64,000 nt of DNA from Cervus elaphus (Eukaryota; Chordata; Mammalia; Artiodactyla; Cervidae). Positions within the stretch are counted from its first letter, which is position 1. Each line of letters opens with the position of its first letter. The notes beneath the pieces were generated by a model that did not search any database, was not told where the DNA came from, and saw nothing but the letters and a program-made list of their open reading frames with translations. The position numbers and the translations under genes are program-made. Positions 1 through 10,290 of this stretch are shown in pieces. The stretch is from assembly GCF_910594005.1 (NCBI RefSeq), contig NC_057827.1, forward strand, positions 7,626,001-7,690,000, read 5' to 3'.

Positions 1-600
1 TTTTAAAGATCAGAGTTTTATTATTAATAATAATATTGGTGTTATAATTTAAATTTTAATCAACATTTTAATCTAACATTTAAAATAAAACAAAGAAGGT
101 AAGGAAAACTTTGTGATATTAAATTTTAATTGGAAATATGAATTCATGTTTTAAAAAAAAGTTCCTAGTTCTGTCCGTTGAAAGGGCAGAAGCAATGACA
201 CCTCAGTAGCAATAAAAATGCACAGTACCTAGATTTTCCACATAAAATAACTAGTTCTCTTTTGAGAAATGCTGAGTCATGGTTGGGCCAGAAAAAGAAT
301 AAAACCAGTCTGAGATATTGTGTTGAGCTGGAAATCAAGGTGGAACACAAAGACTCCCACAGTGTTATCAGAATAATATGGGCATAGGTTTGAAAGGACT
401 CACACTGCAGAGTTTGGGACACTTTGAGCAACAAAGAGAATAATTAATGTAATTGACAGTCACATCTTATGGCTAGCAAATAATATTTTTCATTTCAGCT
501 ATGTGTGTGCATGCATGTGTGTGTCTGTGAGTGCTTATATATGTTCTAGACTCTTATTACAATGTGGCTTAAAGTCCTACTGAGAAGGGTCTGTGGTTCT
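1..600. other. AT-rich sequence, no recognised gene
   Basis: I recognise no gene or repeat family in this stretch. The first 160 bases are rich in TTTAA and ATTAAT runs. A loose alternating TG/CA tract lies at about 500-535. A minus-strand open frame of 89 codons at 165-434 has no recognisable motif and looks like a chance frame. Confidence 0.5.
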
Positions 601-1665
601 TTTCTGAATGTAGATCCGTGATTGTGACTACTCTAACCTACAGAGAATGCAAACATAGCAGACTACGTGGTTTCTGAGGCTAGGTTATATAAAGTGTCTT
701 CCTGCTTTTCTCTTTCTCTCCTAATGCTTATGCTTGATGCTGTCAAGTGGGACAGCAACAAGCAGTTGCTTGAAGCAGTATCTTATTTTCCTGTCCAAGA
801 ACTGAACCTGAGTAGCCTGGATGAAAACCAGGAGTCCTAGATGCTAGACTACCAGGGGCTAATGGCGAGAAACAAAGTTGTCCTGGCCCTTGCCCCTGTT
901 GTAACAAGAATGTTCCAAGGAGGCAAAAACTGCAAAAACAGACCAAGTTTATTATTAGAGACACAGCACAACACCAAGGAAGAGTTTATTTATTTAAGAC
1001 AGAAGGAAGGCAGAAATACACACCTGGAGAGTACCGTGGGCCTCTCTGAATGAGGAATGCACCAGAGAGGTGATTTAGTTCACTTACATAGGGCCCTTCT
1101 TCTGGATCTTTGCTCTCCTCTTGCCAATTATCGCACTTCTTTTGTCACATGTGACCTACCTTGGGACCCTCCCAATCTGTGTGTGCATCTTCTTGCCAAG
1201 ATGGATCCCAGTGCAGAGGCTAAAGGAGTATGACCACAGATATTATGAGATAATGCCCCTTCCTTTTTTGACCCCTGAGGAGCCTTCCTGCATATCTGCA
1301 TTTGGGGAAGTTTCCTTGACCTCAGGAGTAATAGATGTGGTTGTTTTATCTCTTTACTCCAGCAGAGCTCGGAGCTTGCTGTTAACTTTGTCTAGTGAAA
1401 ATAAAACACCAGTTTACTCTAGCTTGACAAACTCCGGCAGCGAGGAAACCAAAACCTGCCATGCAGAGAAATCCCGTGAAGAGGATCTTGCTGAGAGGAC
1501 CTAAAGCCCCCAGTTAAGAGCCAGGATCAACAATCAGACATGTGAATGATGACCCAGACCTTCAAATGAGGTGAGCCATCCCTGTGTTCAGATGCACTGC
1601 TCTGCTCAAATTCCTGACCCACACAGTCAGTGGGCACAATAAATGGTTGTTCCATGATACTATGG
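600..1665 (+). mobile_element. MaLR-type LTR, split by a later insertion
   Basis: About 600-725 reads like the 5' half of a mammalian MaLR LTR: a 'tctgaggctaggttatataa' segment followed by a pyrimidine run. About 1505-1665 reads like its 3' half: 'cagacatgtgaatgatg', 'aaattcctgacccacac', and an 'aataaatggttgtt' end. The two halves are separated by about 770 bases of unrelated sequence, so the LTR appears interrupted. The match is from memory of the MLT1/MST consensus. The subfamily is not determined and the boundaries are approximate. Confidence 0.5.
740..1470 (+). mobile_element. Possible endogenous retrovirus solo LTR
   Basis: This block interrupts the older MaLR LTR. It opens with TG (tgtcaagtgg) and contains an AATAAA polyadenylation signal near 1399 in the context 'gtgaaaataaaacacc', shortly after 'gctcggagcttgctgttaac', a layout resembling the U3-R-U5 order of a retroviral LTR. 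I see no gag, pol or env sequence beside it, so it would be a solo LTR. No clean target-site duplication was found and the ends are approximate. The 127-codon plus-strand frame at 1121-1504 has no recognisable protein motif. An unrelated insertion remains possible. Confidence 0.33.
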
Positions 1666-1672
1666 TTTTGAT

Positions 1673-2125
1673 AAATTTTATTTTTTCTTATTTTCAAAAA
1701 TTATGGTAAAACACATATAATATAAAACTTACTATGCTAACTATCTTAAAGTGTAATTCAATGGCATTGAGTATATTCACATTGTTGTGCAATTGCCTCT
1801 GGCATCCATTTCCAGAACTCTTCATCTTCCCAAACTAAAACTCTGTGCCCATTAAATGAAAACTCCCCATTTCTCTCTGCCCCCAGCTCCTGCAGCCATC
1901 CAGCATTCTACCTTATGCCTCTATAAATGTGACTGCTTGAGCTGCCTCATATAAGTAGAATCATACAGTATTTGTGCTTTTGTGATTGGCTTACATCACT
2001 TGGCATAATGTCCTCAAGCTACATCCATGTTGTAGCATGTGTCAGAATTTCCTCTTTCTAAGGCTGCACAATATTCTATTGCATAGATAGACACAGATAT
2101 AGATATAGTTTATCCATTGAGATAA
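1673..2125 (-). mobile_element. Old L1 LINE 3' end (L1MA/L1MB-like)
   Basis: Read on the minus strand this is the end of L1 ORF2 and the adjoining 3'UTR. Plus-strand landmarks of the reversed element include 'attcacattgttgtgcaa', 'catataagtagaatcatac', 'gcataatgtcctcaagc' and 'cacaatattctattgcata'. Many substitutions relative to the consensus indicate an old, eutherian-wide copy. It abuts the end of the MaLR LTR and is 5' truncated at about 2125. No coding capacity remains. Confidence 0.8.
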
Positions 2126-2704
2126 TAGGACAGCCATAACAACTAAAAATACATTAAATACAAATTCATTAATTCAGAAATCATATTCCAAAAAAAAAAA
2201 GAGAGAGAGAGAAAAGGAAAGCTCTTCTTTATAAAAGAAGGTTACCTAATAAATGCAGAAAGAATAACAGAATGTGAAAATCATCATTTTGCAAATCCAA
2301 ATGTAATGACTAGTTCTGGTAAGAATTATCAATGCATGCTGAAATTGTTATGTGAAAGATTTGGGGACAGCAATGTATCTAATGGTGACAAAGTATTATC
2401 CCTTCATATTTTTACAAATTCTGAGTGGGAGAATGTACTATTAACATTGGGGGATCAACAAGCCACCACCTTAACCAAATGATCAAAGTCAGTACTACCT
2501 ATAGTGGGCACATCCAGATTAATTGCCATGAGAGTGGTGTGGATTTGGGAAGGTGTCAGATGAGAGTCAACTGGGGCCAGAGGAGGGATTTTCAGCATAT
2601 GTTATTTGAATCTGCAGTAGGGTTCTATGACCAGGAGGCAGAGGGGAGACTGTCTCTATAAAACTCAGAGGAAAGGAGCCTTTGCTGAGCCAGGCTCAGT
2701 GGGG
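2126..2704. other. Unclassified sequence with short A/GA tract
   Basis: Holds an 11-A run followed by (GA)n at about 2190-2212. I recognise no repeat family or gene in the rest. The 78-codon plus-strand frame at 2425-2661 has no recognisable domain and no coding support. Confidence 0.4.
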
Positions 2705-2880
2705 CCAGGGCTTTTACAAACAATATTTCATGTAAGCCTTGTTGCAATGTACTCAACTAGGCAGATATTATAATGCCTCCCATTTCTAGATGAAAATAAT
2801 CTCAGAGGTAGTCAATATCATGTTCAGGGCTTGGCAGGCAGTGGATTTTCTATCCATAAGCACTCTCCACTGTGTCATGT
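2705..2880 (-). mobile_element. MIR SINE, reverse orientation
   Basis: Degenerate MIR read on the minus strand. The plus strand shows 'atttcatgtaagcc', 'gcagatattataatgcc', 'tagatgaaaataatctcagag' and a following gtca..tgttcagg segment, matching the reversed MIR core (bacteria-like motifs absent; this is the tRNA-derived mammalian SINE). High divergence is expected for this ancient family. Confidence 0.7.
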
Positions 2881-2939
2881 TACTCTAGGCCACAGGAAAC
2901 TGAAAATCTAGGACATGGATTTGCATTGGGCACAGTGAT

Positions 2940-2975
2940 AAGAACCCAGACAGACCTGGGTCTGTCTGGGTTCTT
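2940..2975. repeat. Perfect 17-bp-arm inverted repeat with 2-nt spacer
   Basis: Bases 2940-2956 (aagaacccagacagacc) and 2959-2975 (ggtctgtctgggttctt) are exact reverse complements separated by TG. Both arms resemble the MIR 5' core (cagac..cctgggttc). The hairpin sits exactly between a minus-strand MIR on its left and a plus-strand MIR on its right, so it may mark the junction of two inverted MIR halves. Confidence 0.95.
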
Positions 2976-3100
2976 CATTTGAAAATAAAAAGTATACTTC
3001 CATCTCATGGTCATTCTGAAAATAACTCAGTGCTTAGGAAGACTTGGTCTTGTTCCCAGCATAGCTTAATGTTCAATACATAATAGTTGCTACCATTACA
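2960..3100 (+). mobile_element. MIR SINE, forward orientation
   Basis: The plus strand shows a degenerate MIR second half: 'cttcatttgaaaataaaaag', 'actcagtgcttagg', 'cccagcatag' and 'ttcaatacataatagttgct', matching the MIR order of CTCATCTGTAAAATGG, AGCACTTAG, CTGGCACATAG and a terminal CAATAAATGTT. It lies head-to-head with the minus-strand MIR just upstream. Confidence 0.6.
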
Positions 3101-5277
3101 TAGTTAGAGATTCTGGTAATGATGGCAGGAGGAATGATGCATAAGGTTGACTATTCCTTGGTTCCTTCTTTATCATTTCAAAACTAAGACTTTTTCCATA
3201 ATCAGCTCAGGAATGAGAAAGTGGGAATGGAACCTCTCTGTCAAGTCTCATGTCTTGCAGTCCTTTAAGTACAGGGTTTGAAGTTAACAAAACTTGTAGA
3301 GCTGCCTGATTTAATCATGGGATTGTATGTATGACATGCAGGGAACCTGAAGGCTGCCTTGCCACTTTCTGAGCCTCCTGGGAGCTTCTTGTAAAGTCAC
3401 TGCCATGTCCAGGTTGTCAGTAGGCAACATCTGAGCTGGTTGAGGTGAACATGATAAAAAGTCCCTGGGGCCTTCTCTCCATCACATTCTCCTTTTCCAC
3501 AGTCTTCTCCTCCTTATATATTCTTCCTTACATTATTCCCATTCAGGCTGCTCATTTTTTACTCCTTTGACACATCTTATGCTATTACCTTGCTGAAACT
3601 ATTTTTACTTCCATTTCCTCATTCAAAAATGCCCCCAAACTCCAAACCCCAAACCCCAAATGCCCCACTAGACAGATAAATCTGATTGTACAACCATGTT
3701 AGAGTTACGTTTGATTTCATTTTAAGCCTGTGTGGAAAATAAATAGGGACCAAGTGAAAGATGCAGTCCTTGTCTGTCATTGCTTCATTTGAAAAAATAA
3801 ATAAAGACAGCTTTTAATTTGCAGAGGTGGATTCTCAAGAAAAAACATAAATGGCATCTTAATTCAACATTGGTAGTATTGATAGGCAGCTAAAGAATGA
3901 ATTTGGCACTTCAGATCTGTATTAATAAAATCAATAGCTCTTCACATAAGCATATTTTTAGCCTGCGATTCATTCAACCTAATAATACTTTATCCCTTTT
4001 ACTTTCAATACTTTATTTTAGTCTTCCTGTGCTTGCTGTCATTAAAGTACTTTAGTTACTATGGCAATGACAGAATGAGAGATGTGAAAGGCATTCAGTA
4101 GTACCCACCGCCATAAATGAGACAAGGTTTATATGCCAGGTGAACACTGGCACATGTGATAGGAAATAATTGAGGAAGTGCTTTTCATAAATTCCTTTTG
4201 TATAGGATGTGGATATTCCACTTGATTATCTGATGACTATATTTATTTAAATCAGACCATTATTATTTGGCACTCACCACCTGAAGAGGTATCTGAAATT
4301 TTCTCTTTTCTTCTGAAAACTCCTTTTGATGCAGTATTTTCATCATAACTCTCCCCATCATTTTTTCTGATGAGTCTGAGAGATTATTCACATTATTCAC
4401 TTAGACAAATGCCAAATACTTGTAGGTCAAAGATTTTCACATGAAGCTTATGGTGCAGAAAATGTTAGCTCGATAGTTGTAGTGGTTGTGCTTAACAGTT
4501 TAATGGTGGATTCTGGAAAAACAATCCACTATAGGGAATAGTGAAGCAGGGAGAGTTAAATGAGTAGCAAGGTGAGATTTTTCTTCTCTGTTAGGAAAAT
4601 TCAGCCACCTACTCCACTGCTTGCTCAGAGAACAGGCAAAACATGATCTTTCAACTTACCTACTACTCCCTGTCTCTTTCTCCACATCTGCCATGATATG
4701 TAATGCACCCCATGACCAAGCACTGTCTCTGAGGGCGTGGTGTGTCTTTCTACTCAGTAGAGTCTCCCTGTTTCCCATCAGTACACTCAGACTGAGTCCT
4801 GTACACCTCAGTGAGCTCCTGGAAGCTCAGAACTGTGGATTCTTTCAACTGTGCTCAATTTCTCTCAGGTTGGACTTCATTCTTATATCAGCTCACGTTC
4901 ATATAGCTTCTCTTATCTTATGGATGTATTTTCCCATCTGAATGTGTTTCAGATATAGCAACACCCATTGTATATATACCTTTGACAGGGGCTGAAAGTA
5001 ATTTTTAGAGAAGGCACTCGTGTATGTAGGACCATTTAAAATTGGTTATCTGTGAATGCCAGAGGAAGAAATGAGAGAGAAGATGCTTTGAAGGACTAAA
5101 CGTACCAAATTTCTAAATAGTATAAGGGTAATTTCAGAAGTAAGTGAATAATCAGAAAGAATTCTAGGCACAAAAAGTGAATGAAACAAATGTTATTACA
5201 AAGCAGGTAGACAAAATGCAGATTAAGAGAAACTGATGTAGAGGCTTTGACACTAAAAAGTCTCCAACAGTAATAAA
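3101..5277. other. Single-copy-looking intergenic or intronic sequence
   Basis: I recognise no gene and no interspersed repeat here. A C/A-rich run with repeated 'ccaaacccc' at about 3640-3665 is short and not a telomere array. The 106-codon plus-strand frame at 4621-4941 lacks any recognisable domain and is probably accidental. Confidence 0.4.
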
Positions 5278-5291
5278 AAGTTAGAAAAGAT
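5278..5291. repeat. Left target-site duplication of chimeric BovB
   Basis: The sequence aagttagaaaagat directly precedes the BovB 3' end (ttcagttcag). It recurs at 8055-8068 as aagttagaagagat, 13 of 14 identical, on the far side of the BovB block. Confidence 0.75.
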
Positions 5292-7270
5292 CAGTTCAGT
5301 TCAGTTCACTTTAGTTGCTCAGTTATGTCTGACTCTTTGCAACCCCATGGACTGCAGCATGCCAGGCTTCCCTGTCCATCACCAACTCCTGGAGCTTGCT
5401 CAAACTCATGTCCATCGCTTTGGTGATGCCTTTCAACCATCTCATCCCCTGTCATCCCCTTTTCCTCCCACCTTCAATCTTTCCCAGGATCAGGGTCTTT
5501 TCCAATGAGTCAGATCTTCACATTAGGTGGCCAAAGTATTGCAGTTTCAGCTTCAGCATCAGTCCTTACAATGAACACCCAGGACTTATCTCCCTTAGGA
5601 TGGACTGGTTGGATCTCCTTGTAGTCCAAGGGACTCTAAAGAGTCTTCTCCAACACCACAGTTCGAAAGCATCAATTATTTGGCGCTCAGCTTTCTTTAT
5701 GGTCCAGCTCTCACATCCATACATGACTACTGGAAAAAACCATAGCCTTGACTAGACAGACCTTTGTTGGCAAAGTAATGTCTCTGCTTTTTAACATGCT
5801 ATCTAGGTTGGTCATAACTTTCCTTCCAAGGAGTAAGCATCTTTTAATTTATGGCTGCAGTCACCATCTGCAGTGATCTTGGAGCCCCCCAAAATAAAGT
5901 CTGACACTGTTTCCACTGTTTCCCCATCTATTTCCCATGAAGTGATGGGACCAGATGCCGTGATCTTAGTTTTCTGAATGTTGAGCTTTAAGCCAACTTT
6001 TTCACTCTCCGCTTTCATCAAGAGGCTCTTTAGTTCTTCTTTGCTTTCTGCCATTTGGGTGGTGCCATCTGCATATCTGAGGTTATTGATATTTCTCTTG
6101 GCAATCTTGATTCCAGCTTGTGCTTCATCTAGCCCAGCGTTTCTCATGGTGTACTCTGCGTATAAGTTAAATAAGCAGGGTGACAATATACAGCCTTGAC
6201 ATACTCCTTTTCCTATTTGGAACCAGTCTGTTGTTCCATGTGCAGTTGTAACTGTTGCTTCCTGACCTGCATATAGGTTTCTCAAGAGGCAGGTCAGGTG
6301 GTAGTTTGAGCATTTTTGGGGATTGCCTTTCTTTGGGATTGGAATTAAAATGGACCTTTTCTAGTCCTGTGACCACTGCTGAGTTTTCCAAATTTGCTGG
6401 CATATTGAGTGCAGCACTTTCACAGCATCATCTTTCAGGATTTGAAGTAGCTTAACTGGAATTCCATCACATCCACTAGCTTTGTTCATAGTGATGCTTT
6501 CTAAGACCCACTTGACTGCACATTCCAGGATATCTAGCTCTAGGTGAGTTATCACACCATCATGATTATTTGGGTTGTGAAGATCTTTTTGTATAGTTCT
6601 TCTGTGTATTCTTGCCACCTCTTCTTAATATCTTCTGCTTCTGTTAGGTCCATACCATTTCTGTCCTTTATTGAACCCATCTTTGCCTGAAATATTCCCT
6701 TGGTAACTCTAATTTTCTTGAAGATATCTCTAGTCTTTCCCATTCTGTTGTTTGCCTCTATTTCTCTGTATTGATTTCTGAGGAAGGCTTTCTTATCCCT
6801 CCTTGCTATTCTCTGGAACTCTGCATTCAAATGGGAATATCTTTCCTTTTCTCCTTTGCTTTTCACTTCTCTTCTTTTCACAGCTATTTGTAAGGCCTCC
6901 GCAGACAACCATTTTGCCTTTTGCATTTCTTTTCCATGGGGATGGTCTTAATCCCTGTCTCCTGTACAATGTCATGAACCTCTGTCCATAGTTCATCAGG
7001 TCTCTGTCTATCAGATCTAGTCCCTTAAATCTGTTTCTCACTTCCACTGTATATTTATAAGGGACTTGATTTAGGTCATACCTGAATGGTCTAGTGGTTT
7101 TCCCTACTTTCTTCAGTTTAAGTCTGAATTTGGCAATAAGGAGTTCATGATCTGAGCCACAGTCAGCTCCTGGTCTTATTTTTGCTGACTGTATAGAGCT
7201 TCTCCATCTTTGGCTGCAAAGAATATAATCAGTCTGATTTTGGTGTTGACCATCTGGTGATGTCCATGTG
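5292..7270 (-). mobile_element. BovB (RTE-class) LINE, segment A: endonuclease end to 3' terminus
   Basis: Minus-strand BovB running from its 3' end at 5292 (reversed TTCAG repeats, then 'gctcagttatgtctgactct') to the C-terminal endonuclease region near 7270. Translated minus-strand pieces are typical BovB: 'VCQGCILSPCLFNLYAEY' in the reverse transcriptase, 'VSDFILGGSKITADGDCSH' in the C-terminal part, and 'RRDKKAFLRNQYREIE' in the linker between endonuclease and RT. The frame is broken several times, and the RT catalytic motif reads YADG instead of YADD, so it is inactive. It joins directly to a second BovB segment at about 7270. Confidence 0.93.
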
Positions 7271-8056
7271 TGGTGTCATCTGTGTATTTGAGGTTATTGA
7301 TATCTCTCCTGGCAATCTAGATTCCTGCTTGTGCTTCACCAGCCTGGCTTTTCGCATAATGTACTCTTAGTTCAGTTCAGTTCAGTTCAGTTCAGTTCAG
7401 TCACTCAGTCGTATCCGCCTCTTTGCGACCCCATGTATCGCAGCACGCCAGGCCTCCCTGTCCATCACCAGCTCCTGGAGCTTACTCAAACCCATGTCCA
7501 TTGAGTCAGTGATGCCATCCAACCATCTCATCCTCTGTCATCCCCTTCTCCTCCTGCCCCCAATCCCTCCCAGCATCAGGGCTTTTTCCAATGAGTCAGC
7601 TCTTCGCATGAGGTGTCCAAAGTACTGGAGTTTCAGCTTCAGCATCAGTCTTCCCAATGAACACCCAGGACTGATCTCCTTTAGGATGGACTGATGTACT
7701 CTACATATAAGTTAAATAAGCAAGGTGACAGTATACTGCCTTGTCGTACTCCTTTCCTGATTTAGAACAAGTGTGTTTTTTTGTTTTTTTTTTTTTTCCC
7801 ATGTTCGGTTCTAACTGTTGCTTCTTGACCTGCATACAGATTTCTCAGGAGGCAGGTAAGGTGGTCTGGTATTCCCATCTCTTTCATAATTTTCCACAGT
7901 TTGTTGTGATCCATATAGTCAAAGGCTTTGGCATATTCAATAAAGTAGAATTAGATGTTTTTTGGAACTCTCTTGCTTTTTTGATGATCCAGTGGATGTT
8001 GGCAATTTGATCTCTGGTTTCTCTGGCTTTTCTAAATTGAGTTTGAGCATCTGGAA
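7271..8056 (-). mobile_element. BovB LINE, segment B: duplicated RT region, host of a nested BovB
   Basis: Same orientation as segment A but jumping to an already represented part of BovB: 'gaggttattgatatctctcctg' at about 7287 repeats the part seen at about 6080. It continues after a nested insertion to about 8056 (reversed 'ttgcttcttgacctgcataca', 'atgatccagtggatgttggc'). The block ends at the right TSD, so segments A and B together look like one insertion made of two BovB pieces in non-consensus order. A T-rich run (7777-7797) interrupts it. Confidence 0.85.
7368..7693 (-). mobile_element. 5'-truncated BovB nested inside BovB segment B
   Basis: A 326-bp BovB 3' end on the minus strand, beginning with five to six reversed TTCAG units and ending at 'ttaggatggactg'. 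It is flanked by a perfect 9-bp duplication (atgtactct, 7359-7367 and 7694-7702) that belongs to the host BovB sequence, whose reading resumes directly after it. The insertion is therefore younger than segment B. Confidence 0.92.
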
Positions 8057-8068
8057 GTTAGAAGAGAT
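8055..8068. repeat. Right target-site duplication of chimeric BovB
   Basis: aagttagaagagat, matching 5278-5291 at 13 of 14 positions. The leading AAG could also belong to BovB (consensus ctggaag), which leaves at least 10-11 bases of independent duplication. Confidence 0.7.
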
Positions 8069-8984
8069 AGAAAATGTTAAACTGATAGGTTAAAGGATAA
8101 TATAGGAGAAGAATGAGCCAGGGATATATTTAGAGGAGTAAAATTCAACAGTCAACAAGGCAGGTGGAGTGTGGCTGTTTGAAACCAAGGACATAGAATA
8201 TTTGTCTGAAAATATAATTTCTATTGTTTTAATATCCGTTCTGAAATGTAGATCGTGTGCCTCAGTCTCTGAAAACATGATGTTAGTCCTTGGATTTAAG
8301 TGGGACTTTTCTTTTATTGCATTTATTGTTATCTGATTTTGTTTACTCATTTCTATTTAAAGTCTGTGTTCACGAACATCAAAATAGCTTGGTTAGTTGC
8401 TTGATGAGTTCTTTTCTAACCTTGAGCTCTCTTTGAATTTCAAGTATTATAGATTATGGGTTATTTTACCATAGTGCAATCTTTCATTAGATGTTCCATT
8501 CCAACAACAGATGGATGGCAAGTGATATCTGGTTACCAGCTGTTTTCTTAGCCATCCTAATAGCCAGATGTGGTTGGGGATACTTCATCCCTGTTGGTCT
8601 ACAAAAGATGCATGAATAAATATAAATTTGTCTGAGCCAGCAGTCCTTCTAATATGAACTTAAATGGTATAGACAAAAATCAATACAGGTCTTCCTAAAA
8701 GCAAAGATCCTGCTAATGATAAACTCTGTTCTGGTTGCCTTTGAGAACTGTAATGATGACTTCTAGTGGTTTAAGTTGAATCTTACACATACTTTGGCTT
8801 CACTTGGTGACCAGGGCCCCAGATGAATGTATGAGACATTCTTCATGCACACAGCACGCTTGATCTGTGCAGGATACCATTTTATTGATGGAGTTACTCT
8901 CCAGGTTGTTCAAGGGACATGCTCAGTGCTATTTCTGACAATTTTCTAAGAGATCCTTATGTACTTCAGTCATGTGTGGAAGCA
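8069..8984. other. Unclassified sequence
   Basis: I recognise no gene or repeat here. The minus-strand 86-codon frame at 8090-8350 carries no motif I know. Confidence 0.4.
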
Positions 8985-9165
8985 GTCTGCTATTGTGGAA
9001 GAGCTTTGGGATTAGAATCAGATTCAAGGGTCATTTTCTATCACTAGAAACTTCACCTGAGACAAACCAGTTCTTTCTTGAGCTTTCACATCCTCCTGTA
9101 AACAGCACATGATAATTCTTGCCCTGCCAACCTCACAAATATTGTAAGAATAAATGCATATTTTC
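8985..9165 (+). mobile_element. MIR SINE
   Basis: Degenerate MIR on the plus strand: 'gtggaagagctttgggatta', 'caagggtcattttctatcac', 'cagttctttcttgagctttc', 'ccaacctcacaaatattgta' follow the MIR order (box A-like head, CTGTGACC region, CTCAGTTTCCTCATCTGTAAA region, GTTGTTGTGAGGATTAAATG region). Confidence 0.7.
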
Positions 9166-9435
9166 TGTGGATCTGTTTATATGTATTTTATATAAGCATT
9201 CATTCTTTTCCTTCCTTCCTCACTTTTTTTTCAGTGATTCTGTTTTTTGCTCTCTGTTGTGTGCCTTCAATAACCCTTTATATATCTAAGTTCCTCTAGA
9301 AAATCTTTAATGGAATTACCTAGGAGGCAATGTATGGACTACTAATATGTTGTTATGTAATAAAAAAAGTTGACCCCATAGTCAAATGCATCTGAGAAAT
9401 TCTGAATAAAGAAAGTTGGGGAAAGATCTTTGACT
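9166..9435. other. Unclassified AT-rich sequence
   Basis: Pyrimidine-rich patches and a poly(A)-like 'taataaaaaaagtt' at about 9358. No gene or family recognised. Confidence 0.4.
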
Positions 9436-10290
9436 GAGGGCTTCCTGTGTCTCTGCTCTTCTAGTTCAGTGTACATCCCCAAGAGGTGGACATCAGATGT
9501 GTATAGAATTCTGCCAAATGACCTTGAGATTATTTGGTTATAAAAGCCACTTCTCCCCTGAGGTCACCTCCCAGGCACAGACAAGAGGAGCCCTCTTTGG
9601 GAAACACACCTCTGTTATGCCTCATTTTGCACTATGGTACATGCAGGAGGCGACGCTATAACTGAGCAGGACCCCATGAGGATTTCTCAAAACAAATTCC
9701 CCTCCCACACATCCTCCACCTACCTCTTGTCTATAGAAAAACTTTAGCCTCCTAGGTCTTCCCCAAGTTCCAAAGAGTAAACTTAATCAGAGAAGTGAGA
9801 AAATTCAGAGAGAAAGGAAAACAGCCAAGCAAACAAGATAAATAATACTTAAGCCATTAAACAAACTCAAAGACTTTTAGTTCCTCCTCAGTGTCTATAG
9901 GTAATATTCTGAGTCATATTCTTTGCACTGTTTTGTGGATACTGAAACCCCCACCAAGTGGAAGAAGTTAACTGCTTGCTGCCCACAAGCACATAGATCC
10001 CCAAGCTGGTTGAAACAGAAGGTTGATGATGTTGACTCCTGACTACCTCACCACCAACAAGTCAGAAGAATGTCACTAACTAACCACACACCCCACAACC
10101 CTTCTTCCTTATCTGCATTTTAAAACCTTTCCCTGAATGCCATTGGGAAGTTCAGGTCTTTGAAGCCCTAGCTGCCTGGACTCCTCACTTGGCTCCTACA
10201 ACAAACACCACAGTTTTCTTCACCACAACCCAGGGTCAGCAGATCAGCTTTACTGTCCTGCAAGCAGACCCAAGATTGGTTTCATAACAG
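9436..10290 (+). mobile_element. Possible old ERV LTR
   Basis: The 3' half resembles mammalian ERV LTRs that end in a leader-like 'gctttactgtcctgcaagcagaccc...ttggtttcataac' after a C-rich block and 'cctacaacaaacaccacag', which looks like a decayed AATAAA region. A TATA-like 'gttataaaagccacttctcc' is at 9537-9556. No internal retroviral genes are visible beside it. Boundaries and family are uncertain; it could be single-copy sequence. Confidence 0.35.

Noticed and set aside
1121..1504. 127-codon plus-strand frame
   Set aside because: Lies in an LTR-like block; it has a hydrophobic start but no recognisable protein family.
3640..3665. CCAAACCCC telomere-like run
   Set aside because: Only three imperfect units, and not the vertebrate CCCTAA motif.
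7369..7400. Regular TTCAG repeats, superficially array-like
   Set aside because: These are the BovB 3' terminal repeats, not a CRISPR or satellite array.
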